Of a stretch of 64,000 nt of DNA, positions 1 through 9,527 are shown in pieces. The DNA comes from Kitagawia praeruptora (taxonomy: Eukaryota > Streptophyta > Magnoliopsida > Apiales > Apiaceae). The position numbers were made by a program, and so were the translations under genes. Where the stretch lies: NCBI GenBank assembly GCA_037693485.1, contig CM075346.1, forward strand, positions 18,939,501 to 19,003,500, read 5' to 3'. Within the stretch, counting starts at the first letter, position 1; each line of letters opens with the position of its first letter. The notes beneath the pieces were generated by a model, which saw nothing but the letters and a program-made list of their open reading frames with translations, did no database searches and was not told where the DNA came from.

Positions 1-1196
1 ACTCCTCCAAATCAAACATCCACCTTATACACCATCACCTACACCATGTGGTAATCTTACCAACCATGGTTACAAGCACATACTCCTTCCATATTCAACT
101 TTAATCACTTACAAATACAGGGATCATCATGAAACATAACTTTAATCACTAAACTTTCCATAATCTATCATATAAATAAAGTAATACTAGAGGGCCTTGG
201 GATTATACCTTATTGAAGCTTTAACAACCCTTAACAAGCCTTGGGATAACCTTAAACAACTTTATAATAGCTTGAATCCACTAAAGGAACCATAAAAACA
301 AAGTTAGTTTCTTGAAATTACTATTCACTACTATTCATCATCAACTTTCATGAATTTATTACCTTGGCAAATGATGTTGGATGGCTATGAAACTTGGTGG
401 GTATCTCTTTCTAGTCTCCAAGAACCTCCATGATTTTTCCCTTGATTTAATCTTGATGTTAGCTAGGGTTTTTATTTTTATTTTTCTTCTTTTTCTTGAA
501 AGGGCCGAATGTTGCTAATGGATGGGGGAGAGAGATTTTATTTTTTGTGTTTTTGCTTGATCTTATCTTACTAATCTCTTGTTAATCTAGAGTATGATGG
601 AAGCTTGGAAGATATTTGTGATTAAAACCATGTGAAAAGACTAATCTACCCCCCTTAAACATTTTAGTGGATGATGACATCACTTTGATGATCCAATAAT
701 CCCATTTTGATTTTCTAATTATAATGCTAATAATCTTGGATAATATAATGGGGTATATATCCTTGTTATATTACTAATCTTGGTTGTTTGGTTTCCATAC
801 TCGTCTAATTGTGGTTCGTTTCGAATATACCTCGTTATCTCAGTGGTTCTGAAATCATTTAACAATCCAAATTCCTTTGGTATTCTCTTAACTTAATAAT
901 CCCCTGGTTTAATCTAAATTCACTAATCCTTCAATATATAATTTTTTTAATAATTCCATGCTCCTTAATATCCAATAGAAGCTCTTTGGAAGTCAAAATC
1001 CTCAAAATCCATATTCATGAATTTCTGAAATCTATCATCATTTCGAGTCACTTATTTTCATAGTATATCACTAATATGGTTTTTGTTTACTCATTTTCCA
1101 TTTCCATTATAGAGTACCTACATACCACTTCTCTAAATCCTCAAAATTCACTATTCATGTGATCACTGTAGCATTGCTAAAGTTAGGGTTATTACA
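1..1196 (-). mobile_element. Probable end of an LTR inserted in the gypsy 3' region
   Basis: No gene is visible here. The stretch is AT-rich and stops at 1196 in ...GGTTATTACA, immediately before an open coding frame that has no start codon. Read on the - strand the block would begin TGTAATAACC, a start seen in many plant Ty3/gypsy LTRs. The simplest reading is that an LTR (or solo LTR) cut the antisense ORF that follows. The other end, the partner LTR and the target-site duplication are outside the window, so this stays an inference. Confidence 0.4.
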
Positions 1197-1822
1197 AATT
1201 GAGGCTTGCCAACCAACTTGCCCTTGGCACCAGAGGTGACATGCGACTAAGGGAGGAAATGAAGCAGCTCAAGGCAGATATGCAAGTTCTTGAGGGTGAT
1301 AAGAAGAAGCTATTGGATTCCAGTAAGAAATTGAGGAGTGATTTGTCGATCGCGAACAAGGAGAAGGATAAGCTAGGCAAGCTAGTGTCTGATCAGGATA
1401 AGGAGAAGGAGAAGATGGAAGCCTCTCATGCAGCTGCAGTCAAAGAGCTACGGACCCAGGTGGATGCCTTGCAGGCCGCTGCCAGAAAATACAAAGAAGC
1501 TCTGCCAGAGGGTGCCCGGGATTTCATGAAGTCAACCTGGAAGGTAATGCCAGATTTAAACTGGGCACTCCTGGGCGAGGACGCGGTAAAGCAGGTGGAG
1601 AGTTTCAAGGCGGAGGCTGCCGGATCCCTGACTCCTGCTCCGAAGACAATTGCTAAACCGTCAGCTATCCCGAAGGCTACAGATGAAGATGCTCAGGTGA
1701 CTAGGGTTGAGGCTCCCACCGATGTGGTCGAGGTTACTCTAGGTGATTCCGTCAAGAGGGTCGACCCTGTCGAGAACTCCCCTAGTTCCGAAGCTACCAA
1801 AGATCCCTCCTCTTCTCAGTAA
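1197..1822 (+). pseudogene. C-terminal remnant of an antisense extra ORF of the gypsy element
   Basis: This open frame of about 207 codons starts exactly at the insertion junction (no ATG; the first usable codon is TTG at 1199) and ends at TAA. Residues about 1-90 are a highly charged coiled coil rich in Lys, Glu, Leu and Asp. A conserved-looking core around residues 95-140 (ending near LNWALLGEDA) follows, then a Pro/Thr/Ser/Val tail. It runs opposite to the gypsy genes and lies between integrase and the expected 3' LTR, where Tat-lineage elements are known to carry antisense extra ORFs with a putative gypsy-type transposon domain and a coiled-coil C terminus. The N-terminal part is missing, apparently removed by the LTR-like insertion to the left. 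Family assignment rests on position and composition only. Confidence 0.55.
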
Positions 1823-2802
1823 TTTTCCTTTTAATCATTCAGAAGTTTTATCCAGTCGTTTCTCTGAACTTATTGCTTTAATTAAGGGGGTGGGCTCCTT
1901 AACGCTCCACAGATGTACTTTTGAATTTCTTAACTCTGGTTGCTCTATGGTCGTGGGCCCTGGTACTCTTAAATTTGCTTTAGTTTATGCACTGCGTGTT
2001 GATTTATATCTACTCCTCGTGACTTAACAAATTTATCATGCTACTCTTTATAAGGTAGTTATTATTGATTATGCCCTGAGTATCTTTTATACAAGGGTCC
2101 AGTAGTGGGTGCTTGCAGGCTACCGCAACCAGTACACCGGTAACTCGGTTCAGATTAAGACTTATATTACGCTTTCTTAATTTAGTCGCATACGGATTAC
2201 TTGATGATTATCCAACGTGAACTAATTTGGACTTAATAATTCTTACTCATCAAACCCCCCATCTCACTCATTCTCTAGGGTACCAATATGCTAAGTAAGA
2301 AAGGTATTATTATAACTTAGAACAGTTCATAACTAAACGCCATCATCGAATTCTATCAGGCAAAATGACTCTCCTGACTAATCCTAAAACAAGTTCATAC
2401 AAGTTCTCATAGGATATATGTCATATTTACGTTGATTAAATAAATATTAGATCATGAATCAAAATACAAACGATAAAATGGTATCACAATATAGAAGTGT
2501 ACAAGAGTAAATATGGCGACACATACCCGGATAGGTGGCCACAGAATTGATAAACTACTTGTACTTTTGTCTGCTCGGACCCAGCTGTGGGTGTGGGGGT
2601 ACCGTCCGATAACCCTATTAACATAATTATATTAATGAATCATATGTGGTGATATTAATGAGCCCCTTGGCCGGTAACCCGTATCCGGTAGCCTGGGTGC
2701 CGGAGGCTCAACCTGGAAACCTTTGTTCCGGGAGCCTTAGTCATTTAATGAATCATATGTGGTGATTCCATGTAGGCCAATCCTGCAAAGATGTCTTGTA
2801 AT
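1823..2802. other. Noncoding 3' region of the gypsy element
   Basis: I see no credible gene. The stretch is AT-rich with islands containing CCGGTA-type words (around 2141 and 2665-2730), the same words that recur in the gypsy LTR and coding region. The phrase AATGAATCATATGTGGTGAT appears twice (about 2633 and 2748), showing that the segment is partly built from local duplications. Confidence 0.5.
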
Positions 2803-3372
2803 GAAGGGATCCAAGTGTGCCGATCAGGGTACCACACAAGCCCAAAGAATGCAGGGAGTCATGTATACCGATCAGGGTTCCATACATGCCCTAGTGACTA
2901 AGTAAGCCATGTGAACCACTCAAGGTTCCATACATGTCTGGTATTGAAGGGATCCATGTGTGCCAATCAGGGTTCCACACAAGCCCAAAGAATGCAGGGA
3001 GTCATGTATGCCGATCAGGGTTCCATACATGCCCTAGTGACCAAGTAAGCCATGTGAACCACTCAAGGTTCCATACATGTCTGGTATTGAAGGGATCCAT
3101 GTGTGCCAATCAGGGTTCCACACAAGCCCAAAGAATGCAGGGAGTCATGTATGTCGATCAGGGTTCCATACATGCCCTAGTGACCAAGTAAGCCATGTGA
3201 ACCACTCAAGGTTCCATACATGTCTGGTATTGAAGGGATCCATGTGTGCCAATCAGGGTTCCACACAAGCCCAAAGAATGCAGGGAGTCATGTATGCCGA
3301 TCAGGGTTCCATACATGCCTTAGTGACCAAGTAAGCCATGTGAACCACTCAAGGTTTCATACATGTCTGGTA
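2803..3372. repeat. 143 bp tandem array, four copies
   Basis: Copies begin at 2803, 2946, 3089 and 3232 at exactly 143 bp spacing. The first is more diverged and the inner copies differ by only a few bases. Each monomer is itself three related units of about 48 bp built on the pattern CATG...GGGTTCCA(C/T)ACA, so this is a higher-order repeat. It lies downstream of the gypsy integrase in the element's 3' untranslated region, a location known in Tat elements to generate tandem repeats and satellites. ORFs through it are by-products of repetition. Confidence 0.92.
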
Positions 3373-3752
3373 GTAGCCATGGAAAATTTAAAATTCTGAT
3401 AATTTCAACCAATTAAGCTAAGAGGTGTATTCCCTACTACCCCCTAGTTCTGGATGGTAGCTTGGCTACCATGTAGAACTACGCTTGTAGGTATTCCATA
3501 TCTTTCTTTTCTCAAATATTTATAAGTGGTAAACGTAAAAGAAAACAATCAACTTCTACTTTTACTGAAAATCAAAAAGTATGATTACATCAAATTTCAT
3601 CCAGGCAGGGGTGTGCATCCACTACCCCCCGGGCATCTACTGAAAATCATGAAATCCTAAGAACTGGAAAAGAAATGACACAACCGCAACTAGTAGGTTG
3701 CCTTTATTCATCCTAAGCCTGAAAGAGGCCTACATTTGCTTTGAAAAGAGTC
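3373..3752. other. Gypsy 3' untranslated stretch between tandem array and integrase
   Basis: No gene is seen. On the - strand this is the region just after the integrase stop. It contains short purine runs on that strand (for example near 3627-3633), but no LTR start follows, so none can be called the functional polypurine tract. Confidence 0.4.
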
Positions 3753-4955
3753 TTACTGATAGTACTTCTTAAGGTGCTCAGCATTCCAAGCACGGGGAAT
3801 AGTGTTCACATCCATGTCTTCAAGGTGGTAGGTGCCTTCCCAAAAAATAGACTTTATTTTGTAAGGTCCTTCCCAATTTGCCCCAAAGGCTCCGTGTCCG
3901 GGAACCCGCATGTTGGGCATCATTCTTTTCAACACTAGGTCGCCAACCTTGAGAGGTCGAGGGCGTACCTTGTTGTTGTAGTATTTGCGAGTTCTCTGTT
4001 GGTAAGCCGCAAGTTTCAGCTGGGCGGTAGCCCTAGTTTCTTCCACCATGTCCAGGGCCAACCTCTGGTTTATTTCATTAGATTCTTGACTGAAATTATC
4101 CCTCCGGTAGGACCCTGCTCCCACTTCCACGGGAACCATAGCCTCACAACCATAAGCTAGCACAAAAGGGGACTCCCCGGTGGTGGACCTGGGAGTAGTG
4201 TTGTAAGACCACAAGACCATTGGAAGCTCCTCTGGCCAGTTTCCCTTTTTGTCTTCCAACTTGGCTTTTAGGGTGTGCTTGATGATTTTGTTCACAGCTT
4301 CGGTCTGCCCATTGCTTTGGGGATGGCAAACGGCTGAAAAATCTTTCATTATCTCCAAGTCCTCACATAGACTTCTCATTTCTTTACTATCGAATTGCTT
4401 GCCATTGTCTGAAATCAGCTTGTACAGTACCCCGTATCTACATATAATGGCTCGCTTGACAAATTCCTTCAGCTTGCCGGCAGTGATGGTAGTTAGGGGT
4501 TCCGCCTCTGCCCACTTGGTAAAGTAGTCAACGGCTACCACGGCATATTTCACACCACCTCTGCCTTTGGGAATCTCCCCAATCAGGTCAATTCCCCATA
4601 TTACAAAGGGCCAGGGGCTTCTAATGGGCCTTAGTTCCACAACTGGGTTGCTATTGAAGTTAGCAAACCTTTGGCATTGATCACAAGCTTTGGCAAAGTC
4701 ATAAGCATCAGCCTTCATGGTAGGCCAATAGTATCCTTGTCGAAGCACTTTATGGGCAAGGGAGGTACCCCCCGAGTGATTGCCACATATGCCTTCATGG
4801 ATTTCCCTTAGGATATACTCACATTCATTTCCAGATATGCACTTAAGTAGGGGTTGGTTAAAACCCCTCTTGTATAGGATGCCATCATAGATCACATAAC
4901 GGGCAGCCTTGTATTTAAGTTTTTGGGCTTCATCTTTATCCTCTGGAAGCACCCC
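3753..4955 (-). CDS. Gypsy integrase (pol 3' part)
   Basis: This frame of about 400 codons catalyses insertion of the retrotransposon cDNA. An HHCC zinc-binding domain is visible at about residues 50-95 (HEG...NHSGG...CDQC). The catalytic DDE core follows: Asp in WGIDLIGE, Asp in LISDNGKQF and Glu in NGQTEAVNK. The C-terminal region ends with the usual integrase tail (WNAEHLKKYYQ) and a stop at 3753. No chromodomain is seen, which fits Tat rather than the chromovirus branch. The upstream RNase H frame joins this one only through a frameshift near 4950, so the original polyprotein is broken there. The catalytic residues themselves are intact. Confidence 0.92.
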   Translation of the reverse strand, partial: GVLPEDKDEAQKLKYKAARYVIYDGILYKRGFNQPLLKCISGNECEYILREIHEGICGNHSGGTSLAHKVLRQGYYWPTMKADAYDFAKACDQCQRFANFNSNPVVELRPIRSPWPFVIWGIDLIGEIPKGRGGVKYAVVAVDYFTKWAEAEPLTTITAGKLKEFVKRAIICRYGVLYKLISDNGKQFDSKEMRSLCEDLEIMKDFSAVCHPQSNGQTEAVNKIIKHTLKAKLEDKKGNWPEELPMVLWSYNTTPRSTTGESPFVLAYGCEAMVPVEVGAGSYRRDNFSQESNEINQRLALDMVEETRATAQLKLAAYQQRTRKYYNNKVRPRPLKVGDLVLKRMMPNMRVPGHGAFGANWEGPYKIKSIFWEGTYHLEDMDVNTIPRAWNAEHLKKYYQ

Positions 4956-5774
4956 TTGGTGATGTACTCACGTATTGGGGTTGTCCATTGGCTTTCCACA
5001 GAACATTCTATCTCCATAACCTCCTCTCGATGGATACTTGGCTGGAGTTGAACCTCAAGGGGAATCACCCCTAACAAAACAGTTTCTTTTTGGGATCCCA
5101 ATTTGGCTAGGGCATCGGCATTGGCATTTTCCACCCTTGGGATCTGATTCAGATTCAGTGATTTGAACTTACTAATGAGTTCTTGGGCATACCTCATATA
5201 GAGTTCAGTACGGGGACCCCGGCTCTGGTATCTCTCTTTGATTTGCCACACAATCAGCATAAAGTCACTAAACACATTCAAGTATTCTACCTTCATTTCC
5301 AGAGCTAGTTTCAACCCAGCAATCAGGGCCTCATACTCCGCATCATTGTTGGTAGCCTTGAAGCCGAAGTGTATGGCAATCTGAATTCGGTGTCCCTCTG
5401 GGGTTACCAACTCTATTCCAGCTCCTGCCCCATGGTTGTTCACTGCTCTATCCACATATAAGTTCCACCATAGGTGAGGGCCTTCTGCCTCCCCCTCGGT
5501 TGCTGGGGGTACCAGTAGGCACTCTTCTCCGGTAACCTCAAAATCTGGAGGAAACTCCAATAAGAAATCTGCCAATGCTTGGCCTTTGATAGCAGTTCGG
5601 GACTTGTAATCTATTTCAAACTGTCCCAGCTCGACAGCCCATTTCATCATTCTACCAAAGGCTTCCGGCTTGTGCATCACTTGCTTCATTGGGAAGGATG
5701 TTCTGACTTCAATTTTATGGGCCTGAAAGTAGGGCCTTAGCTTCCTGGAAGCAAATATTAGAGCATATGCCAGC
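4892..5774 (-). pseudogene. Gypsy RNase H end plus second (archaeal-type) RNase H
   Basis: The frame begins in the middle of the RT-associated RNase H connection, immediately at the copia A insertion, and continues into a separate RNase H domain. The second domain shows an Asp in LYVDRA, a Glu in NNDAEYEALIAG, an Asp in VFSDFML and an Asp in NANADALAKLGS, matching the four acidic positions of plant aRNH domains. The usual Gly after the first Asp is Arg here. This extra domain is the hallmark of Tat/Ogre elements. The frame runs out after residue 265 because of a frameshift near 4950 that separates it from integrase. Confidence 0.85.
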
Positions 5775-5779
5775 TTTTC

Positions 5780-7196
5780 TGTTAGGAATAATTCATGAGT
5801 TGTGATGTTAAGAATAGAATTTTACTTATACTTCTTATATATCCTGATCTTATAAAGGATTTAGCACTTTGTATAGGAGATATGTGTTAGACAGTTATCT
5901 GTAGAGTTTAGTCAGGAATGAACAGTGCATCGAGCATAGGGATGGGCATTCACCCCGGCCCGCCCGATCCTGATCCGTTCCCCGCACCGAACGGGGCGGG
6001 GAATCGGGGACGGGCCGGGGAGCGGGGACAATTTTCAAAAAAAAGCGGGGAGCGGGCCGGGGACGGGATTCTAGGTCTCCCTGGCCCGATCCCCGAACCC
6101 CGCCCCGATTCTCAATCCCCGACTCGATTTCACCACATTAAAATATATATAACTATATATATTATTAATCATATATTAATATATACGAATTTCCAATACT
6201 TTATATTGGAAACAAAATGATATTTTAATCTTATATGTTTGTCTTTCTAGTAGTTAAATAACTTCATTTCCATGTTATTTATAATTGTTTATTTAAGTAA
6301 TATTTTTTTATCTTAACATGTAATCTAGTTATAGTTGCTAATTTCGCTATATATCACAAGAAAAAATTATTTCAAACTATAGTTAATGTTTAATATTATT
6401 TAAATATTATTTTTTATTTAAAATGAAATTCCCCGATTCCCCGCGAGGATCCCCATTACCCGTTCGGGCCGGGGACGGGGAATAAAAAATAATCCCCGAC
6501 GGGGATCGGGCCGGGGACGGGGATCGGGTTTGAATTCGGGGATGGGGGCGGGGATAGCACTCCCCGACCCCGAAGTGCCCCGATGCCCATCCCTAATCGA
6601 GCACTACATGTCAGGAACTGAGATTGAATCCTGATACGTCAAGTCAAATACTGATCAAGTACTGATGTAATGGTCAGATCCTGATGCAAGAAGGAATCCT
6701 GATATCAGTCGTGTTACTGATGATGTCATTATGGATGCTACAGAAACTGGCAAGTGCTATAAAACAGGATCTTTGTTTTAGGAACAAGCAAGAAGATTTT
6801 ATGAAGGAAAGAATTTTCTATTGATGGAAACTATCAACTGGACGACAGAACATTGTCATGTATAGATTATCTTTCTGTGATTAGTTGATAGGGAGCATTA
6901 TAAATACTCTCTCTATATCATTGTAAAAAGAGAGTGAAAGTTGAGCGATTGATTTTGTATGCGTAGCTCTGTATAAGGTTTGTATTCGAGAGTTCGAAAC
7001 AAACAGAGAGAGAGAGATTTATTTTGTCAGCAGCTGCTAAAGGTATTTGTACACCTTTGGTAGAGTTTGTATTTGATCTTATTAATACAAACAGTTTGAT
7101 TCATTTGTTTATTCTTGTTTATCTAATCAAGCAAAAATCAGACATGATTATATAACTTGTATTCAACCCCCCTTCTACAAGTTATTCGAGTTAACA
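5780..7196 (+). repeat. 5' LTR of copia element A, carrying a hAT insertion
   Basis: It starts TGTTAGGAAT and ends GAGTTAACA. Without the 659 bp insertion and its duplicated 8 bp it is about 750 bp, matching the 758 bp partner. A TATA-like ATAAATACTC lies near 6899-6908. The 3' part contains GA repeats and a C run just before the end. Copies of TCCTGAT and related words cluster in the 5' two-thirds. Confidence 0.93.
5937..6595. mobile_element. hAT-type nonautonomous element (MITE-like)
   Basis: It is flanked by the perfect 8 bp duplication ATCGAGCA (5929-5936 and 6596-6603). Its ends are the perfect inverted repeat TAGGGATGGGCAT / ATGCCCATCCCTA. An 8 bp TSD with a (T/C)AGGG terminus is the hAT signature. 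The outer 150-200 bp of both sides are very GC-rich and built from CGGGGA/CCGGGGA words, while the middle is AT-rich. There is no transposase; the open frame at 5918-6220 is fortuitous. The other LTR of element A has the empty site with one copy of the 8-mer, so the insertion postdates element A. Confidence 0.93.
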
Positions 7197-7198
7197 AT

Positions 7199-7210
7199 TG
7201 GTATCAGAGC
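7199..7210 (+). other. Primer-binding site of copia A (initiator Met-tRNA type)
   Basis: TGGTATCAGAGC lies two bases after the LTR end. It is complementary to the 3' end region of plant initiator Met-tRNA and is the standard copia minus-strand primer site. Confidence 0.93.
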
Positions 7211-7245
7211 AGGTTGATTTCGAATAATCATAAAGATCTGCAATC

Positions 7246-9527
7246 ATGTCTGGATACAAGGATGGGAATACTAAGATTCCTATGCTCAAGAGAAACGAAT
7301 ATACTCTATGGGAAGTAAAGATGTTGCATCATCTGGAAGCAACAGATCCTGATTATCTTGACAGAATCAGAGATGGACCTTTTGTTCCAACAAAGGTTGT
7401 TGGACAAGCAACTATTGTTGGTCAAGTTGTTCCAGAACATACAGCAGAGAAGCCAAAATCTGAGTGGTCAGATAAGGACAAGGAGAATGTTCTTAAAGAT
7501 GCTAAAGTGAGAAACATATTATTCAACAGTCTTGATTATGTTCTCACTAACTATGTTCTCTCTTGTAAAACTGCTAAGGATATATGGGACAATCTTAAGG
7601 TTCACTGTGAAGGAACTAAGCCTGTCAGGAAGAATATGAGGACACTACTTATACAACAGTATGAGTACTTTGAATCAAGTCTGGTGAGTCACTTACTGAT
7701 ACCTTTGATAGGTTTACAAAACTCATAAATGAGATGGCCATGCATGGTAAATATTATGACTTGGAGGATATGAATACTAAGTTCATGAAAGCCTTGCCTG
7801 ATTTCTACAATGAGAAGATATCTGCAATTGAGGAAGCTAATGATCTGGATGAGATATCATTAGAGGCTGTGTATGGAAAACTGAGGGCTTATGAACTTGA
7901 CAAGCAGCAGAAGAAGAGCAGGAGTGAAGGAAAGATGAAGACTGTTGCACTTACTGCTCAATCTGATTCAAATAAGCTTCCAGAAGAACAGCATGAAGAG
8001 TCTGCTGTAAAGAACTCAAGGAAGAAGAAAAGCAAAGAAAATTCTGAGTCAGAGACTACTGATATAGACTCTGACAACAGTGATTCTGAATCAGAGATAC
8101 AGGAACTCTTTGCTAAAGCTTTCAAGAAAGGAAGATTCAACAGGAGAATCTTTAGCAAAGGACCTTTTCAAAAGAAGGAGGAGAAGAAGAGTGACAAAGG
8201 CAAAAGTACAATTGTCAAGCTTGATTAGGCCAAGATCAAGTGCTTTAACTGCAGCGAGCTTGGACACTTTGCTAGTGAGTGTAAGAAGCCTAGGAATTCA
8301 GGAAAGGGTAATACACTTATGGTCACACAGAAGGATTGGGCTGATTTCGGTGATTCTGAAGATGAATTGGATTATGACAACATTGCACTGATGGCAAATG
8401 TTTCAGACAAACCTGGATCTCCAAAGAAAACTTCTCCATCCTCTGTTAAGGTATCACTTCACTCTCTTGATTCATTTGATAGCTTAAATTCTGATGAAAT
8501 TAGATCTATCCATGCTGAGTTTAAGAATCTTATGACTAATTTTAGAATTCTTACTTGTGAAAGAGATGAACTTAAGGTTAAGAACGATAAATTAGTTGAT
8601 AGAAATAATTTTCTTGAATCTGAGTTAATTCAAATGGAAGAATACAAGTTAAGTTCTGATAAAGCTAAGCATGATTATAGTGTTATTCTTGAGGCTTATG
8701 ACTATGTCAGAAAAGAACTAGAGGAAGAGAGAGATGTGATTAAGACCATTAACAATTCTGGTAAAAAGACTATAGAAATCTTTGAAAGTGGAATTCGTGG
8801 TAAGGTTAATGGTTTAGGTTTTGATAAAGCTAGACAAGAAGGAAAAGTAGCAATTGTCAATGATGATAGTAAAGTAGAAACTAGCACATCTAAATCTGAA
8901 GGTAAGAAAATTGTTTCTGAACCTAATCATGTTAAATTTGTTGATTCAAAAGGTACCCCTGTTGTACACAAAAGGATTAACAATAGTAATTCGGATGAGA
9001 AAGTGTTAGAGAAACCTAAGAATGTAAACATAGGGTTTCTGTCTAAGTCTCAGTTGAAACAGAGATTAGATGATCTTTCAGAGTCTAGCAAGATCAAAAG
9101 AAATAGGAATGGAAAAGAATGTATTAACAAAGAGAATAATTACAAGAATGTGCCTGATGCACCTAGGAAAAAATGCTATAAGTGTGGAAATCATAATCAT
9201 TTGGCCCTAGACTGCAATCAAAAACCTTCTTGGAAAACTGAGTCCAGATTCCCCAAGACTCGGAAAATTCAATACCAACCACAAAAAGCTTTTTATCATT
9301 GTGGTAGTTTACTTCATTCCATTTACATGTGTAGAGAATATCATGAACTGTATTATGACTATTATTCTCTGAAATCTGAAACTCCTAGTCACAAATAGTT
9401 TGTGAAATCAGAGTCTAAGGTTGACTCTGCAACAGGTAAAGTAAAGGCAAAATCTTCAAAGCCTGTTGTCTCTAAATCTAGTAAGAAAGGATCCAATCAA
9501 AGTTGGGTCCTAAAAAATTTTAACTAG
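7246..9527 (+). pseudogene. Gag of copia A, broken
   Basis: The start ATG at 7246 begins MSGYKDG, parallel to MSKKDYG in element B. The N-terminal part is a UBN2/copia-type Gag domain. One base is missing near 7677, shifting the frame so that the rest reads from about 7680. TAG codons interrupt at 8226-8228 and 9396-9398; otherwise the frame is open to the terminal TAG at 9525. Two CCHC knuckles (CX2CX4HX4C) are visible: CFNCSELGHFASEC just after the first TAG (8257-8283), and CYKCGNHNHLALDC (about 9175-9216). A degenerate third lies at about 9294-9335. A long charged coiled coil separates them. Gag would form the virus-like particle. This copy cannot make full-length Gag. Confidence 0.88.

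Noticed and set aside
2934..3334. Two overlapping 85-codon ORFs in the tandem array
   Set aside because: They are the same repeat read twice in frame-shifted copies (143 is not a multiple of 3) and contain no domain.
2803..3372. Possible CRISPR-like array
   Set aside because: Units are contiguous tandem copies without unique spacers, in a plant retroelement.
5918..6220. 100-codon Pro/Gly/Arg-rich ORF
   Set aside because: It lies in the GC-rich end of the hAT-type element and starts in the LTR; the composition reflects CGGGGA words.
9514..9520. A-AAA-AAT run as a -1 frameshift site in element A
   Set aside because: After slipping back one base the new frame meets TAA at 9521, and the site is not conserved in element B.
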